Shown here: positions 54,660 to 62,459 of the stretch, piece after piece | Position numbering within the stretch: the stretch's first letter is position 1 | Layout of the letters: every line of letters begins with the position of its first letter | Assembly (NCBI RefSeq): GCF_000205165.1 | Contig: NZ_GL883886.1 | Span: 17,942-81,941 of the forward strand | Source of the DNA: Paraprevotella xylaniphila YIT 11841 | GTDB lineage: Bacteria; Bacteroidota; Bacteroidia; Bacteroidales; Bacteroidaceae | Length of the DNA stretch: 64,000 nucleotides | Direction: 5' to 3' | Position numbers and translations under genes: made by a program | Notes under the pieces: generated by a model | What the model saw: only the letters and a program-made list of their open reading frames with translations | The model's database searches: none | Told to the model about the DNA's origin: nothing

Positions 54660-55903
54660 AAGGCCGTAATTTCAAATCCCGCTTCTTTCAAGTGGTCCCA
54701 ATAATGGGGATAAGATTTGCTGACCACTTGCGGATGATTAATATATATTTCGGGAACGGCGAAACAGCAAGGTGCGAACGCCATGGCCATGCGATGGTCT
54801 TCGTAGGTGTCGATGGCCGGATGTGGCCGGACTTCAGTGCGTTGCCCGTCCCAGAATAATTCTGATCCGCAGGCTTCATGCAAGGGATACCCCAGTTTTT
54901 CCAGTTCGCGGATAAGCGCGGAGATGCGGTCGGTTTCCTTGATTTTCAGGCTTTGAAGACCCGTGAAACGGAACGGGATTCCCAACATGGCACACGTGAC
55001 TACGAATGTCTGTGCCAAGTCCGGTTGGTTGACGAAATCATACTCCAGGCGTTCCGTGGCGATGGGGTGTTTGGTCAGTTTGACAAATGGCATCCCGTCG
55101 TCGTCACAGAAGAATTCCGTGTGCACGCCTATAGGTTCGAACAGGCCGTGTACGGCAGAATCTCCTTGGGCACTGTCTGCGAACAGGCCGGTCAGTATGA
55201 TTTCTGCGTCTTTGTCGGGTGTCAGTGCCATTATTTCATACCAGTAAGATGCCGCGCTCCAGTCGTTTTCTATATAATAGGGTGTCGGGCGGTAAGGTTG
55301 CGGTTCCACCTTAATGTGTTGTTCGTCTGTCCATTCCGCTTGTGCACCGAAGTCTTTCATCAATTTCAGGGTCAGGTCGATGTAGGGGCGTGAAATGACC
55401 TGTCCGGTCAGTTCCAGTTCCAAGCCCTTTCTTAGGACCGGACCGATCATCAGCAAAGCAGAAATGTATTGGGAACTCACGTCTCCCGGCAGGCTGAGCC
55501 GACCTCCCTCATGCAGTCCGCCGGAAATACGCAGGGGGGGATAACCTTCCGTTTCCACATATTCTATTTGTGCGCCCAGTGTCCGTAGGGCATTTACCAA
55601 GATGCCGATGGGGCGTTGTTTCATCCGGGCTGTACCGGTCAGGGTATGTGTCCCCTCGTTCACAGACCAGTAAGCCGAAAGGAAACGCATGGCCGTACCG
55701 GCCGCCATGATGTTGATGGGGTCGTCGGTTTGCGTCAATGCCCTTACCATGACGAATGTGTCGTCGCAGTCCGACACATTTTCCGGCAAGTCTTTTCCTC
55801 CGGCCAGTGCATGGATGATGAGTGCCCGGTTGCTGATGCTTTTGCTAGCCGGCAGTATGGTTTTATGCCGCAGGTGTGGCGGCGCGGTAAGTCTGATTTG
55901 CAT
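54656..55903 (-). CDS. aroA: 3-phosphoshikimate 1-carboxyvinyltransferase, 415 aa
   Basis: EPSP synthase of the shikimate pathway. PASKSISNRALIIHALAG, MAAGTAMRFLSAYW, LSLPGDVSSQYISALLMIGP, and KIKETDRISALIRELEKLGY are diagnostic. Shorter than E. coli AroA (427) by small loops. The start MQIRLTAPPHL at 55903 follows from the promoter at 55934; longer readings to 55969 begin upstream of it. Lead gene of a six-gene operon. Confidence 0.95.
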   Translation of the reverse strand: MQIRLTAPPHLRHKTILPASKSISNRALIIHALAGGKDLPENVSDCDDTFVMVRALTQTDDPINIMAAGTAMRFLSAYWSVNEGTHTLTGTARMKQRPIGILVNALRTLGAQIEYVETEGYPPLRISGGLHEGGRLSLPGDVSSQYISALLMIGPVLRKGLELELTGQVISRPYIDLTLKLMKDFGAQAEWTDEQHIKVEPQPYRPTPYYIENDWSAASYWYEIMALTPDKDAEIILTGLFADSAQGDSAVHGLFEPIGVHTEFFCDDDGMPFVKLTKHPIATERLEYDFVNQPDLAQTFVVTCAMLGIPFRFTGLQSLKIKETDRISALIRELEKLGYPLHEACGSELFWDGQRTEVRPHPAIDTYEDHRMAMAFAPCCFAVPEIYINHPQVVSKSYPHYWDHLKEAGFEITAL

Positions 55904-55933
55904 GTTTTGCCTAAAATGTGGGTTATACCAGCA

Positions 55934-55981
55934 CAAAAGTAGAAATTTATTTGGAGAATTCAAAAACAATTTCTACTTTTG
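55934..55981. promoter_or_regulatory. Divergent promoters of aroA (minus) and tRNA-Pro (plus)
   Basis: Minus strand: TTG (55963-55961), 19 bases, TACTTTTG (55941-55934). Plus strand: TTG (55951-55953), 20 bases, TACTTTTG (55974-55981). The two -7 boxes are mirror images at the ends of a 48-bp segment, so the promoters interleave. Confidence 0.75.
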
Positions 55982-55991
55982 CACCCGCAAA

Positions 55992-56066
55992 CGGGATGTA
56001 GCTCAGTCCGGTTAGAGTACTCGTCTGGGGGGCGAGTGGTCGCTGGTTCGAATCCAGTCATCCCGA
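55992..56066 (+). tRNA. tRNA-Pro (anticodon GGG)
   Basis: Acceptor CGGGATG/CATCCCG with discriminator A, D arm GCTC/GAGT, anticodon arm CTCGT-CTGGGGG-GCGAG, T arm CTGG-TTCGAAT-CCAG. C1-G72 is typical of tRNA-Pro. CCA is not encoded. Confidence 0.94.
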
Positions 56067-56078
56067 CAAAACATCAAG

Positions 56079-56113
56079 GCATCGGTAATTCAAGGATTAT
56101 GGATGCTTTTTTT
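56079..56113 (+). terminator. Terminator of tRNA-Pro
   Basis: GCATC...GATGC with inner GTAAT/ATTAT pairing, followed by a run of seven T. Confidence 0.7.
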
Positions 56114-56295
56114 ATGTGTTTATAGTTTCCACGTCCCGCGTGTTTTCCCTCCCAAGGTTTTTCAGAAAAGATCCTTCATCTTTCAGGAGATATGTCAACT
56201 TCTTGTTGTATAGTTTGTTATGGGATGAAGAATAGGGCGGCCATCTTTCAGTTTCCTTTCATTGCAGAAAGCGGATTTTCATCATGAGGCAAATG

Positions 56296-56345
56296 AAAAA
56301 TCATTCGGCTGAGATTCGTTTTTCGTTCTCAGCCGAATGATTTTT
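56296..56345. repeat. Palindromic element E4a
   Basis: Perfect 19-bp inverted repeat (56296-56314 with 56327-56345) with a 12-nt loop TTCGTTTTTCGT, followed by CAATCTCAGG also found at 35161. Confidence 0.7.
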
Positions 56346-56394
56346 CAATCTCAGGCAAACGATTTTTCGTTCTGCGCCGAACAAGATGAAGCTT

Positions 56395-56425
56395 GGCTGA
56401 AGGATGCCTGAAACATCCTTCAGCC
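56395..56425 (-). terminator. Hairpin at end of the 56512 cluster
   Basis: Perfect 12-bp stem (56395-56406 with 56414-56425), 7-nt loop, about 86 bases after the stop of the last gene on the minus strand; no T tract. Confidence 0.45.
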
Positions 56426-56511
56426 TGTAATATCAATATTATGAACGGATTACCATGAAGCCTGAAAGATGAAGGGTCTTTTTGTAAAATCCCTGTGTAG
56501 ATACCCAAGGG

Positions 56512-58449
56512 TTACCACCAGATTTGCTTTCCGTCTTCGTAAGTGAAGATTCTTTCTTCCGAGCCTTTGGTACGGTTGTGCAGGCGGAACAAGGCCTGGG
56601 CCGGGACGTTGTCGTATTTCAATACCGCCTCGAAATTCCCCGTCTTGCGCCCTAATGACATCCATGTCCCGTGGTTCCAATAGAACAATTCGTATTCTTC
56701 GCCTTCGCGGATGAAGTTGTCATCGTTACGCGGCAGGAATACGATACGTGCCACGTTTTCCGGCTGTTCCAGTTCCCATCCGTACCATACGCCGTACACG
56801 TCGTGGGAGTCGTAGAAGGAAAGGACATTGCCATCGAACAGGTTTTCCGGCCCACACCAGGGACGTACGTGGAAGTTGCCTATCAGCCGTTTATGCTTCA
56901 GCGTGTCGCCGGCGGCATTGAACGTATAAAGTTCGGCCATGTTGCCCCTCGACCAGTCCGGTGACAGGTAACGGAAATATCTGTATTTGCCGGTGTAACG
57001 GGGATGGACGACATGGAATTTGTTGTCCTTCAGGTGCGGGATGACATGTATGGTCAGCGAATCGCTGAAGTCTTCCTGGTTGGCCACTTGGAACTTCCCG
57101 CCGATTACACCCTGAAGGAATTGGTTGGAACGTACGTCTCGGAATTTGCGTTTCACTTCCACCGTCGTGCGTTGCGTGGTGTCTGCTGTCATTTTGTGGA
57201 TATTTCCTTGCGAGTCCAAAAGGAAAGCGTCTCCGGCCGGAACCGTGCCGTTTTCTTCGGAATAATGTACGGGCATGTACACTACGTTTCGTGCCATGTC
57301 CCGGAAGGTGGCTTTCCGTCCGTGGCGCGTGCCCCAATGCACGATGCTCCAGTCTTGGTTGTCGAAGACGGACAGGTAGACGAACCTGCCGCTTTCAGCG
57401 TCGTCGTACAACTCCGCCTCCACATCGGAAGTGGCCGTGTATTCCCTTGTCACATCCATAATGTAAGGTGTGTCGAAGATGTCGGGAATCTCCTCTTTTC
57501 CCTTGTTCTGCATATAGAGCGATTCCTGCTGTTTCTCGTAGGTTTGGCGGAACACTTTGGTCAGCCGGTCTTCCTTCCGTTTCATGAAGTGGTCGCCGAG
57601 CCGTTCCCCCGGATTGAAAGGGATGAAAGAATGGTTGTCGGGAAAGAACACGCACCATTCATGCCCCAAGCTCCGGTTGCCCCACTGTGGTGTGAAGTCG
57701 ATGGTGGCAGGCAGTCCGTGCGCCCTTAGTACGGCCACGCACAGGTGTGCATATTCCTTGCAGGAAGCCGACTTGACATGTTCGAGTGCCGTGAGGGGGA
57801 GGTCGGGAAGGAATTGCGGAGGATAATAAATGACGGAACGCATGCCTCCCAGAATGTCGTTGGCCATGCCATAGGCATAGGTGGAGTTGTCTTGGTTGGG
57901 GTCGTATGCTTCGCGCACCCATGAAGGCACGGTGAATGTCTTCCTCCAAAGACTTGTCTTTTCATTCCCGATACGGTAAGGCAGCACATAGCGGCAGAAC
58001 ATTTCGAAACTGTATTGTTTGTTCCAGTTCTGTTGCCATACGGTGAATGCACTGTCGATATGTTCGGTCAGGAAGTCAGCCGTGACGGATTGGGCATCGT
58101 ACAGGCGTTCGTCCTGGCTTAATTCCAAATCCAGACCTGTTCGTTGCAAGATAGTATCGTATTTCATAATCCAGAACACACGGTCTCCGTTGCAATGGCG
58201 GAACACACTGTCCATGTAATTGTCGTACACGTCGACGGCTTCACCGGTGTGGGCGAAATGCCCGTCCATGTTTTCCAGAAGGAAGCGTGCGGCTTTCTCT
58301 TTGAGCGGCTCATTTTTGTAATGTTCCAATACGGTTTCCAGTTCCCGGCGGTTTTCACCGGCTTTTTCCAACGTCTGCCTGATGCTCGTTTTCTGGCAGG
58401 AGGAGACGGCTAAGGTTGCAGCAAGGCAGCAAAGAAGAAGGTTTTTCAT
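56512..58449 (-). CDS. Transglutaminase-fold lipoprotein with discoidin-like C-terminus, 645 aa
   Basis: Lipobox VSSC after MKNLLLCCLAATLA. The core (residues about 130-300) has the transglutaminase/peptidase pattern C230 in SASCKEYAHLCVAVLRAHG and H263 in SLGHEWCVFF, with an Asp just after, so a thiol acyl-transfer or peptidase activity is likely. Then beta-rich domains and a C-terminal galactose-binding-like module (VWYGWELEQPENVARIVFLP, YELFYWNHGTWMSLG). Last gene of the leftward 5-gene cluster, 17 bases after a membrane protein. Substrate unknown; cell envelope is likely. Confidence 0.8.
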   Translation of the reverse strand: MKNLLLCCLAATLAVSSCQKTSIRQTLEKAGENRRELETVLEHYKNEPLKEKAARFLLENMDGHFAHTGEAVDVYDNYMDSVFRHCNGDRVFWIMKYDTILQRTGLDLELSQDERLYDAQSVTADFLTEHIDSAFTVWQQNWNKQYSFEMFCRYVLPYRIGNEKTSLWRKTFTVPSWVREAYDPNQDNSTYAYGMANDILGGMRSVIYYPPQFLPDLPLTALEHVKSASCKEYAHLCVAVLRAHGLPATIDFTPQWGNRSLGHEWCVFFPDNHSFIPFNPGERLGDHFMKRKEDRLTKVFRQTYEKQQESLYMQNKGKEEIPDIFDTPYIMDVTREYTATSDVEAELYDDAESGRFVYLSVFDNQDWSIVHWGTRHGRKATFRDMARNVVYMPVHYSEENGTVPAGDAFLLDSQGNIHKMTADTTQRTTVEVKRKFRDVRSNQFLQGVIGGKFQVANQEDFSDSLTIHVIPHLKDNKFHVVHPRYTGKYRYFRYLSPDWSRGNMAELYTFNAAGDTLKHKRLIGNFHVRPWCGPENLFDGNVLSFYDSHDVYGVWYGWELEQPENVARIVFLPRNDDNFIREGEEYELFYWNHGTWMSLGRKTGNFEAVLKYDNVPAQALFRLHNRTKGSEERIFTYEDGKQIWW

Positions 58450-58466
58450 TGCAGTTGATTTTAATG

Positions 58467-59120
58467 TTATGGAATAGTGGACATGTTGAACATGTAGACG
58501 AAAGAGAAAACGGCCAGAATTAAAAGCCCGGCTTTTATCCATTTGTTTTGCAAAAGCCATATAAGCCCGAACCATCCGTATGACAGGATGAGCGGGCTGT
58601 ACAGTCTGAATGGCATGCTTCCTATGACTCCATAATGAAACAGGCAAGACGGAATGAGAATTCCTACGATGAGGCATAAGCTGATGCAGAACCATGCCAC
58701 GCCGGATTTGCTATTCCATTCCGGGACGTTAACCTGTCTCGTGGTGTTCATCCCATAAAGGTACAGCCAAAGTATTACCGCGCCAAAAAGGTTTTCCGAT
58801 GCTTCCCATATTTTAGCAGATAATGGGTTGTCCGAAAGGAAAAAGGTTGGAATGGACATTAGAATGAACAGGATGGCCAAAGCGTAAGCCAGACGTTTCA
58901 GGTTAAACTTATGACGTTGGTTTATATAACAAATACATCCGTGTATGAGCAGGATGATAGGGAAGAAGAAGAGCAAAAATGCGGGGAACAATACTTCTAC
59001 CCTTACTGCGGCACCGTCCGGGATGAAATGAGGACGGGCTATGTGCTGGCCTATTCTGTTCGCTCCAATGAACAGTAATGGCAATAGGGCGCGTAGGATA
59101 AGTTTGATTTGAGTATTCAT
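58467..59120 (-). CDS. Multi-pass membrane protein, 217 aa
   Basis: About six hydrophobic helices (LILRALLPLLFIGANRIGQH, VLFPAFLLFFFPIILLIHGC, YALAILFILMSIPTFFL, LFGAVILWLYLYGM, ISLCLIVGILIPSCLF, AGLLILAVFSFVYMF). No recognised family. It sits between a transglutaminase-fold lipoprotein and a 94-residue membrane protein, apparently in one transcript. Confidence 0.7.
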   Translation of the reverse strand: MNTQIKLILRALLPLLFIGANRIGQHIARPHFIPDGAAVRVEVLFPAFLLFFFPIILLIHGCICYINQRHKFNLKRLAYALAILFILMSIPTFFLSDNPLSAKIWEASENLFGAVILWLYLYGMNTTRQVNVPEWNSKSGVAWFCISLCLIVGILIPSCLFHYGVIGSMPFRLYSPLILSYGWFGLIWLLQNKWIKAGLLILAVFSFVYMFNMSTIP

Positions 59121-59174
59121 GTGTTTAAAAGATTAAAGGAGTATTCCATTTGTTATTTAGATATTCTATTCGTA

Positions 59175-59459
59175 TCATTGAGTGAAAAACACATTATATA
59201 TGAATAATATCAAAAATAGTACACCTGTAACGCGTTCGGAACGTTCTATATACTTTATGCTATTAGGAGTTTCTTCCTTTTTGTACTTCTTCTTGCCGTA
59301 CCCCCATTCATAAAATTGGGATAACGCAGAGATAAGTATGATATAGGATACTAATGTGGTAGTGAAATCCGAGTGTAGGTTGGTTCCCTCTAAAGAATAT
59401 ACGGTAAGGATGATTATCCCCATAAAGTAGTATATAATACGGTTGAAATCTTTTTTCAT
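59175..59459 (-). CDS. Small membrane protein, 94 aa
   Basis: Three hydrophobic helices (IIYYFMGIIILTVYSLEG, TTLVSYIILISALSQFYEWG, VTGVLFLILFIYNVFF) separated by a lysine-rich loop. No known family. Lies 7 bases after the MG2 protein gene, consistent with coupling. Confidence 0.65.
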   Translation of the reverse strand: MKKDFNRIIYYFMGIIILTVYSLEGTNLHSDFTTTLVSYIILISALSQFYEWGYGKKKYKKEETPNSIKYIERSERVTGVLFLILFIYNVFFTQ

Positions 59460-59466
59460 ATGGTCT

Positions 59467-62406
59467 TTATTTAATCGTTATAGTTTTATAAAGGTAATCT
59501 TTGTTCCTTTTGCTCATTGTACAAACGTCAGACTTCCATACGACAGGTATTCCTTTTCCAGTAATCCCTTCCGCTTCCACAGAAATGACGGTCTGTTTGC
59601 TGTTGTTGAAGAGCCGTACGGTAGCTTCCCCTTTTTCGTCGAACTTGACTTCCGGAATCCAGAGTAGTGTACGCCGGTAGTCTTTGGTGTCAGGCAGAGG
59701 TTTCCGGCTGTAATCGGGGCTGTAGAAATCCTCGCAGACGGCATAGCCTCGCAGGACGTAATGCCGGTCCCGGTAAGTCCTTTGGTATCCGTCGTTGGGG
59801 AAGAGGCGGTAGTCTATGATGACTTCGGGCTGGTTGTCTTGTGCATACTTCCAACTGCCTTGTTCGCGAGGGGCATAATCGGTGTAGATATAGATTTTGT
59901 CAAGGTAACGGAGCAGGCGGTATTTCTTGAGCTTTTGTTTGGAAATACTGAAATTGGATCCTATTGGGGTTGGACTTTTTTCGTCATGCTCCGGTTCTTC
60001 ATATTTATCAGAAAGGAGAATTCCCGATTTATTGGAACTGGCAATGGCGTAGTCTTCTTGGCTGTTGAAGTCTTGGTCATTCCTGGTATTTTCATTTGGA
60101 TTCATTTTTAATGGGATTCCGTCAAACCATTCTTTGATAGAGTACCGTCTGTCTTGTCCCATGTCATTCGCAAAACTAAAAGCGATTTGTTGTGAGAAAG
60201 TTCTCCAATCATGTTTTCCTCCGTTCAATCCATGGTCGGTTATGAGGTTGAAAGCTTTATAAGCATCTATGATGATGGTGGGTTTGCTGTTGTTGAATCG
60301 TCGTAATCCATTTCGTTTGTTGCGAATGGTTACAGTGGGAAGTTTACGCCCGTTGAATACGCCAGAAACGGTGTATAGACTGTCAGGATAGTTCGTTTCA
60401 TATTCTTTGTCTTGGTAAAATGTGTACGGTTTAGGGAAATTGGGATAGAAATGGTTGAGCTTTACGTAAAAATCGGGATATTCTGTTTCATCCATGAATC
60501 CCTTTCTCTGTTTTTTTATGGCATCCCTTACTGGGTCTTTGGCATCAGAAGCCATGAGGTTTAATACGCAATCTTCATAAAATTTTGGGGTAACCATGTA
60601 GAATGTACTTTGTTGGGTTTTCTGCATTAGTTCAAGCGTGCTTTCTCCTTGGAGGAAAGAAGCTATGACATGTACTTCCTTCTTCATTTTTGAGATGGAT
60701 GGAGCGTACAAGTCCTGTAGTGTTTTACCTTTGAATTTAGAGGCGCATATTTCTGTGGTATAGAAATCAATGGGTTTAACTTCTTCTTTTTGGTTGTCAT
60801 GTGCATCTTTTCTCATTAATGAGGTTATCCATGCTTTTTCTCCGAAATCATTGTCTTTATATAATGAATAGGTATGATTCACCTGTCCTTCTATAGTCTG
60901 TGACTTTTCGGGCAGGAACCGTAATGAAAAGGCTTCAATTCCCGCCATTTCTTTCCATTCGTATCTTCTCCATCCCTGCACCATCAACAGCAGGTCCAAG
61001 TCCCTGCGGTGCATGCTGTCGTCAGCTTCGAAATAATATCCGGGATTTTCGACGAACCCTTTGATTTCGCTGGCGAGCATCATTTCCGTGAGCATGGTTC
61101 CGTTGTCATAGGTTTGTTCTTCCGTGGCCCTGTCCCTGACTGCAAGGGATACGGATGTGGCCGTGTCTTGTATGTCTTGTAGTTTCAGGTTTAGTGTGAC
61201 GGGTGCGAACGGCTCGTATTGTGGTTCTATTCCATGGATGTCGATCCTTGCAGAATCGTAGTCGTGGCGGTTGACGAAACACAGCCTGTCGGCATAGATT
61301 TGCCCTTTCCCGTCGAATACTGTGATTTGGTTCACCCCCGTGCACAGTTCGTTCAACGGGATGGTTACGTTTGTCTTTCGTTTGTCTCCGAAGTCGATGT
61401 GCTGTAAGGTTTGGGGTACTCCTTGTGCCATAACCTGCAGGGCCAGTCCTTCCGGGAAGTCCGTCAATCCTTCGCTTCTTTGCAGTTCTATTCTTAGCAG
61501 GGTGTCCTGTCTAACCTGCAAGGCGATGCCTTCTTCCTCCACTTCAGGGAGTTTCACTTCATAGTCGTATCCTTTGTATTGGAAAACGGCTTTGTACCCT
61601 TCTTCGGACGCAACATCGTGCAGGATGAATGTACACCTTCCCCTGTTTCCGGTTCGGGTTTTGGTTATCTTCTTTCCTTGTGGGTCGAGTATGTCAAATT
61701 CCACGTTTTCCAGATGTTCCCCCTCTTCCGTATTGAGTTCCAGAGCAACGTTGCAGTCCGTTCCGGTTATGAGGTTTCCTCCTTCTGGATAGAATTTCAG
61801 TTCGAGTTCCGGTTTCCCTTTCCGTGCCTTGAAATACCTCCTTAAAGGACGTAGTGTCATGTCTTTGGTGTAATGTCCCGTTTCTTTTGGCTTGTCGTAG
61901 ACGGGGAACACCCTTGAATAGAGTTTTTCATAATCCCGAAAGAAGTCTTTGGCCATTTCCTTGTTATAGAAAGCGTCCTCGCTCCATTGGGCATGCGGAT
62001 GTTCGTATTGCCCGAAGTTGAGCATCCACCGTGTGTATGCCCGTAGTTCGTAATATCCGGCATAGAGTGAATCCGTCAGTACGAAAGCACCGTTAGCTGT
62101 TCCATTCGGCATTTCGAGTTGCTGCCTTTCGACGAGGAATCCATCCGGTGTGAGCAGTTCCACGTAGAGGATTTTGCTCAAGTCGGTCAGTGTTCCTTTG
62201 TCGCTGCGTGTGACATATCCTTTGTACCAAATCGTATCGCTCACGAAGTAGCAGGTATTGTCGAGGTGGAGATATACCTTTTCCTGTGGCAACCCGATGC
62301 CGAAACCCTGTACCTTACGGTAAAGGGAATCGGTTTCTGGGCTTGCCGATGCGTAGAAGCTTACGGTCAAGCTTATGGCGAGTAAGATAAAAATGCCCTT
62401 TTTCAT
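59467..62406 (-). CDS. MG2/macroglobulin-like exported protein with plug-like domain, 979 aa
   Basis: Signal peptide MKKGIFILLAISLTVSFYAS. N-terminal region matches macroglobulin MG2 (QEKVYLHLDNTCYFVSDTIW, DLSKILYVELLTPDGFLVE, NGAFVLTDSLYAGYYELRAY). Several beta-sandwich domains follow. At about 690-730 a region (LPTVTIRNKRNGLRRF, PTIIIDAYKAFNLITD) recalls the plug of TonB-dependent receptors, but no barrel follows. The thioester CxEQ motif of true alpha-2-macroglobulins is absent. Start ATG 62406 begins a proper signal; an upstream TTG is not needed. Paralogue of the next gene. Its last 75 codons are nearly identical to it at DNA level. Function not known. Confidence 0.78.
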   Translation of the reverse strand: MKKGIFILLAISLTVSFYASASPETDSLYRKVQGFGIGLPQEKVYLHLDNTCYFVSDTIWYKGYVTRSDKGTLTDLSKILYVELLTPDGFLVERQQLEMPNGTANGAFVLTDSLYAGYYELRAYTRWMLNFGQYEHPHAQWSEDAFYNKEMAKDFFRDYEKLYSRVFPVYDKPKETGHYTKDMTLRPLRRYFKARKGKPELELKFYPEGGNLITGTDCNVALELNTEEGEHLENVEFDILDPQGKKITKTRTGNRGRCTFILHDVASEEGYKAVFQYKGYDYEVKLPEVEEEGIALQVRQDTLLRIELQRSEGLTDFPEGLALQVMAQGVPQTLQHIDFGDKRKTNVTIPLNELCTGVNQITVFDGKGQIYADRLCFVNRHDYDSARIDIHGIEPQYEPFAPVTLNLKLQDIQDTATSVSLAVRDRATEEQTYDNGTMLTEMMLASEIKGFVENPGYYFEADDSMHRRDLDLLLMVQGWRRYEWKEMAGIEAFSLRFLPEKSQTIEGQVNHTYSLYKDNDFGEKAWITSLMRKDAHDNQKEEVKPIDFYTTEICASKFKGKTLQDLYAPSISKMKKEVHVIASFLQGESTLELMQKTQQSTFYMVTPKFYEDCVLNLMASDAKDPVRDAIKKQRKGFMDETEYPDFYVKLNHFYPNFPKPYTFYQDKEYETNYPDSLYTVSGVFNGRKLPTVTIRNKRNGLRRFNNSKPTIIIDAYKAFNLITDHGLNGGKHDWRTFSQQIAFSFANDMGQDRRYSIKEWFDGIPLKMNPNENTRNDQDFNSQEDYAIASSNKSGILLSDKYEEPEHDEKSPTPIGSNFSISKQKLKKYRLLRYLDKIYIYTDYAPREQGSWKYAQDNQPEVIIDYRLFPNDGYQRTYRDRHYVLRGYAVCEDFYSPDYSRKPLPDTKDYRRTLLWIPEVKFDEKGEATVRLFNNSKQTVISVEAEGITGKGIPVVWKSDVCTMSKRNKDYLYKTITIK
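59546..59770 (-). repeat. Direct repeat copy A (3' end of MG2 gene)
   Basis: About 90 percent identical to 62479-62703, with identical runs over 40 bases, while the rest of the two genes is far more diverged. Confidence 0.75.
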
Positions 62407-62459
62407 ACCTTTGTTTTTTAGTATTACGTTTAAGTTACCTTTAAGCCACAATTATTCTG

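Larger units (their letters stand above)
56114..56511. other. Intergenic region with hairpins
   Basis: No gene found. Contains palindrome E4a (56296-56345), a partial copy of related modules (56346-56380), and a 12-bp stem-loop (56395-56425) that probably ends the transglutaminase-fold gene. Confidence 0.6.

Noticed and set aside
7348-56425. Palindromes as a CRISPR array
   Set aside because: Elements are dispersed over 49 kb with no regular spacers and no cas genes.
59467-62406. Full TonB-dependent receptor
   Set aside because: Only a plug-like segment is seen; there is no beta-barrel length or terminal aromatic strand, and the N-terminus is macroglobulin-like.
59467-62406. Thioester alpha-2-macroglobulin
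   Set aside because: No CxEQ motif in the chain.
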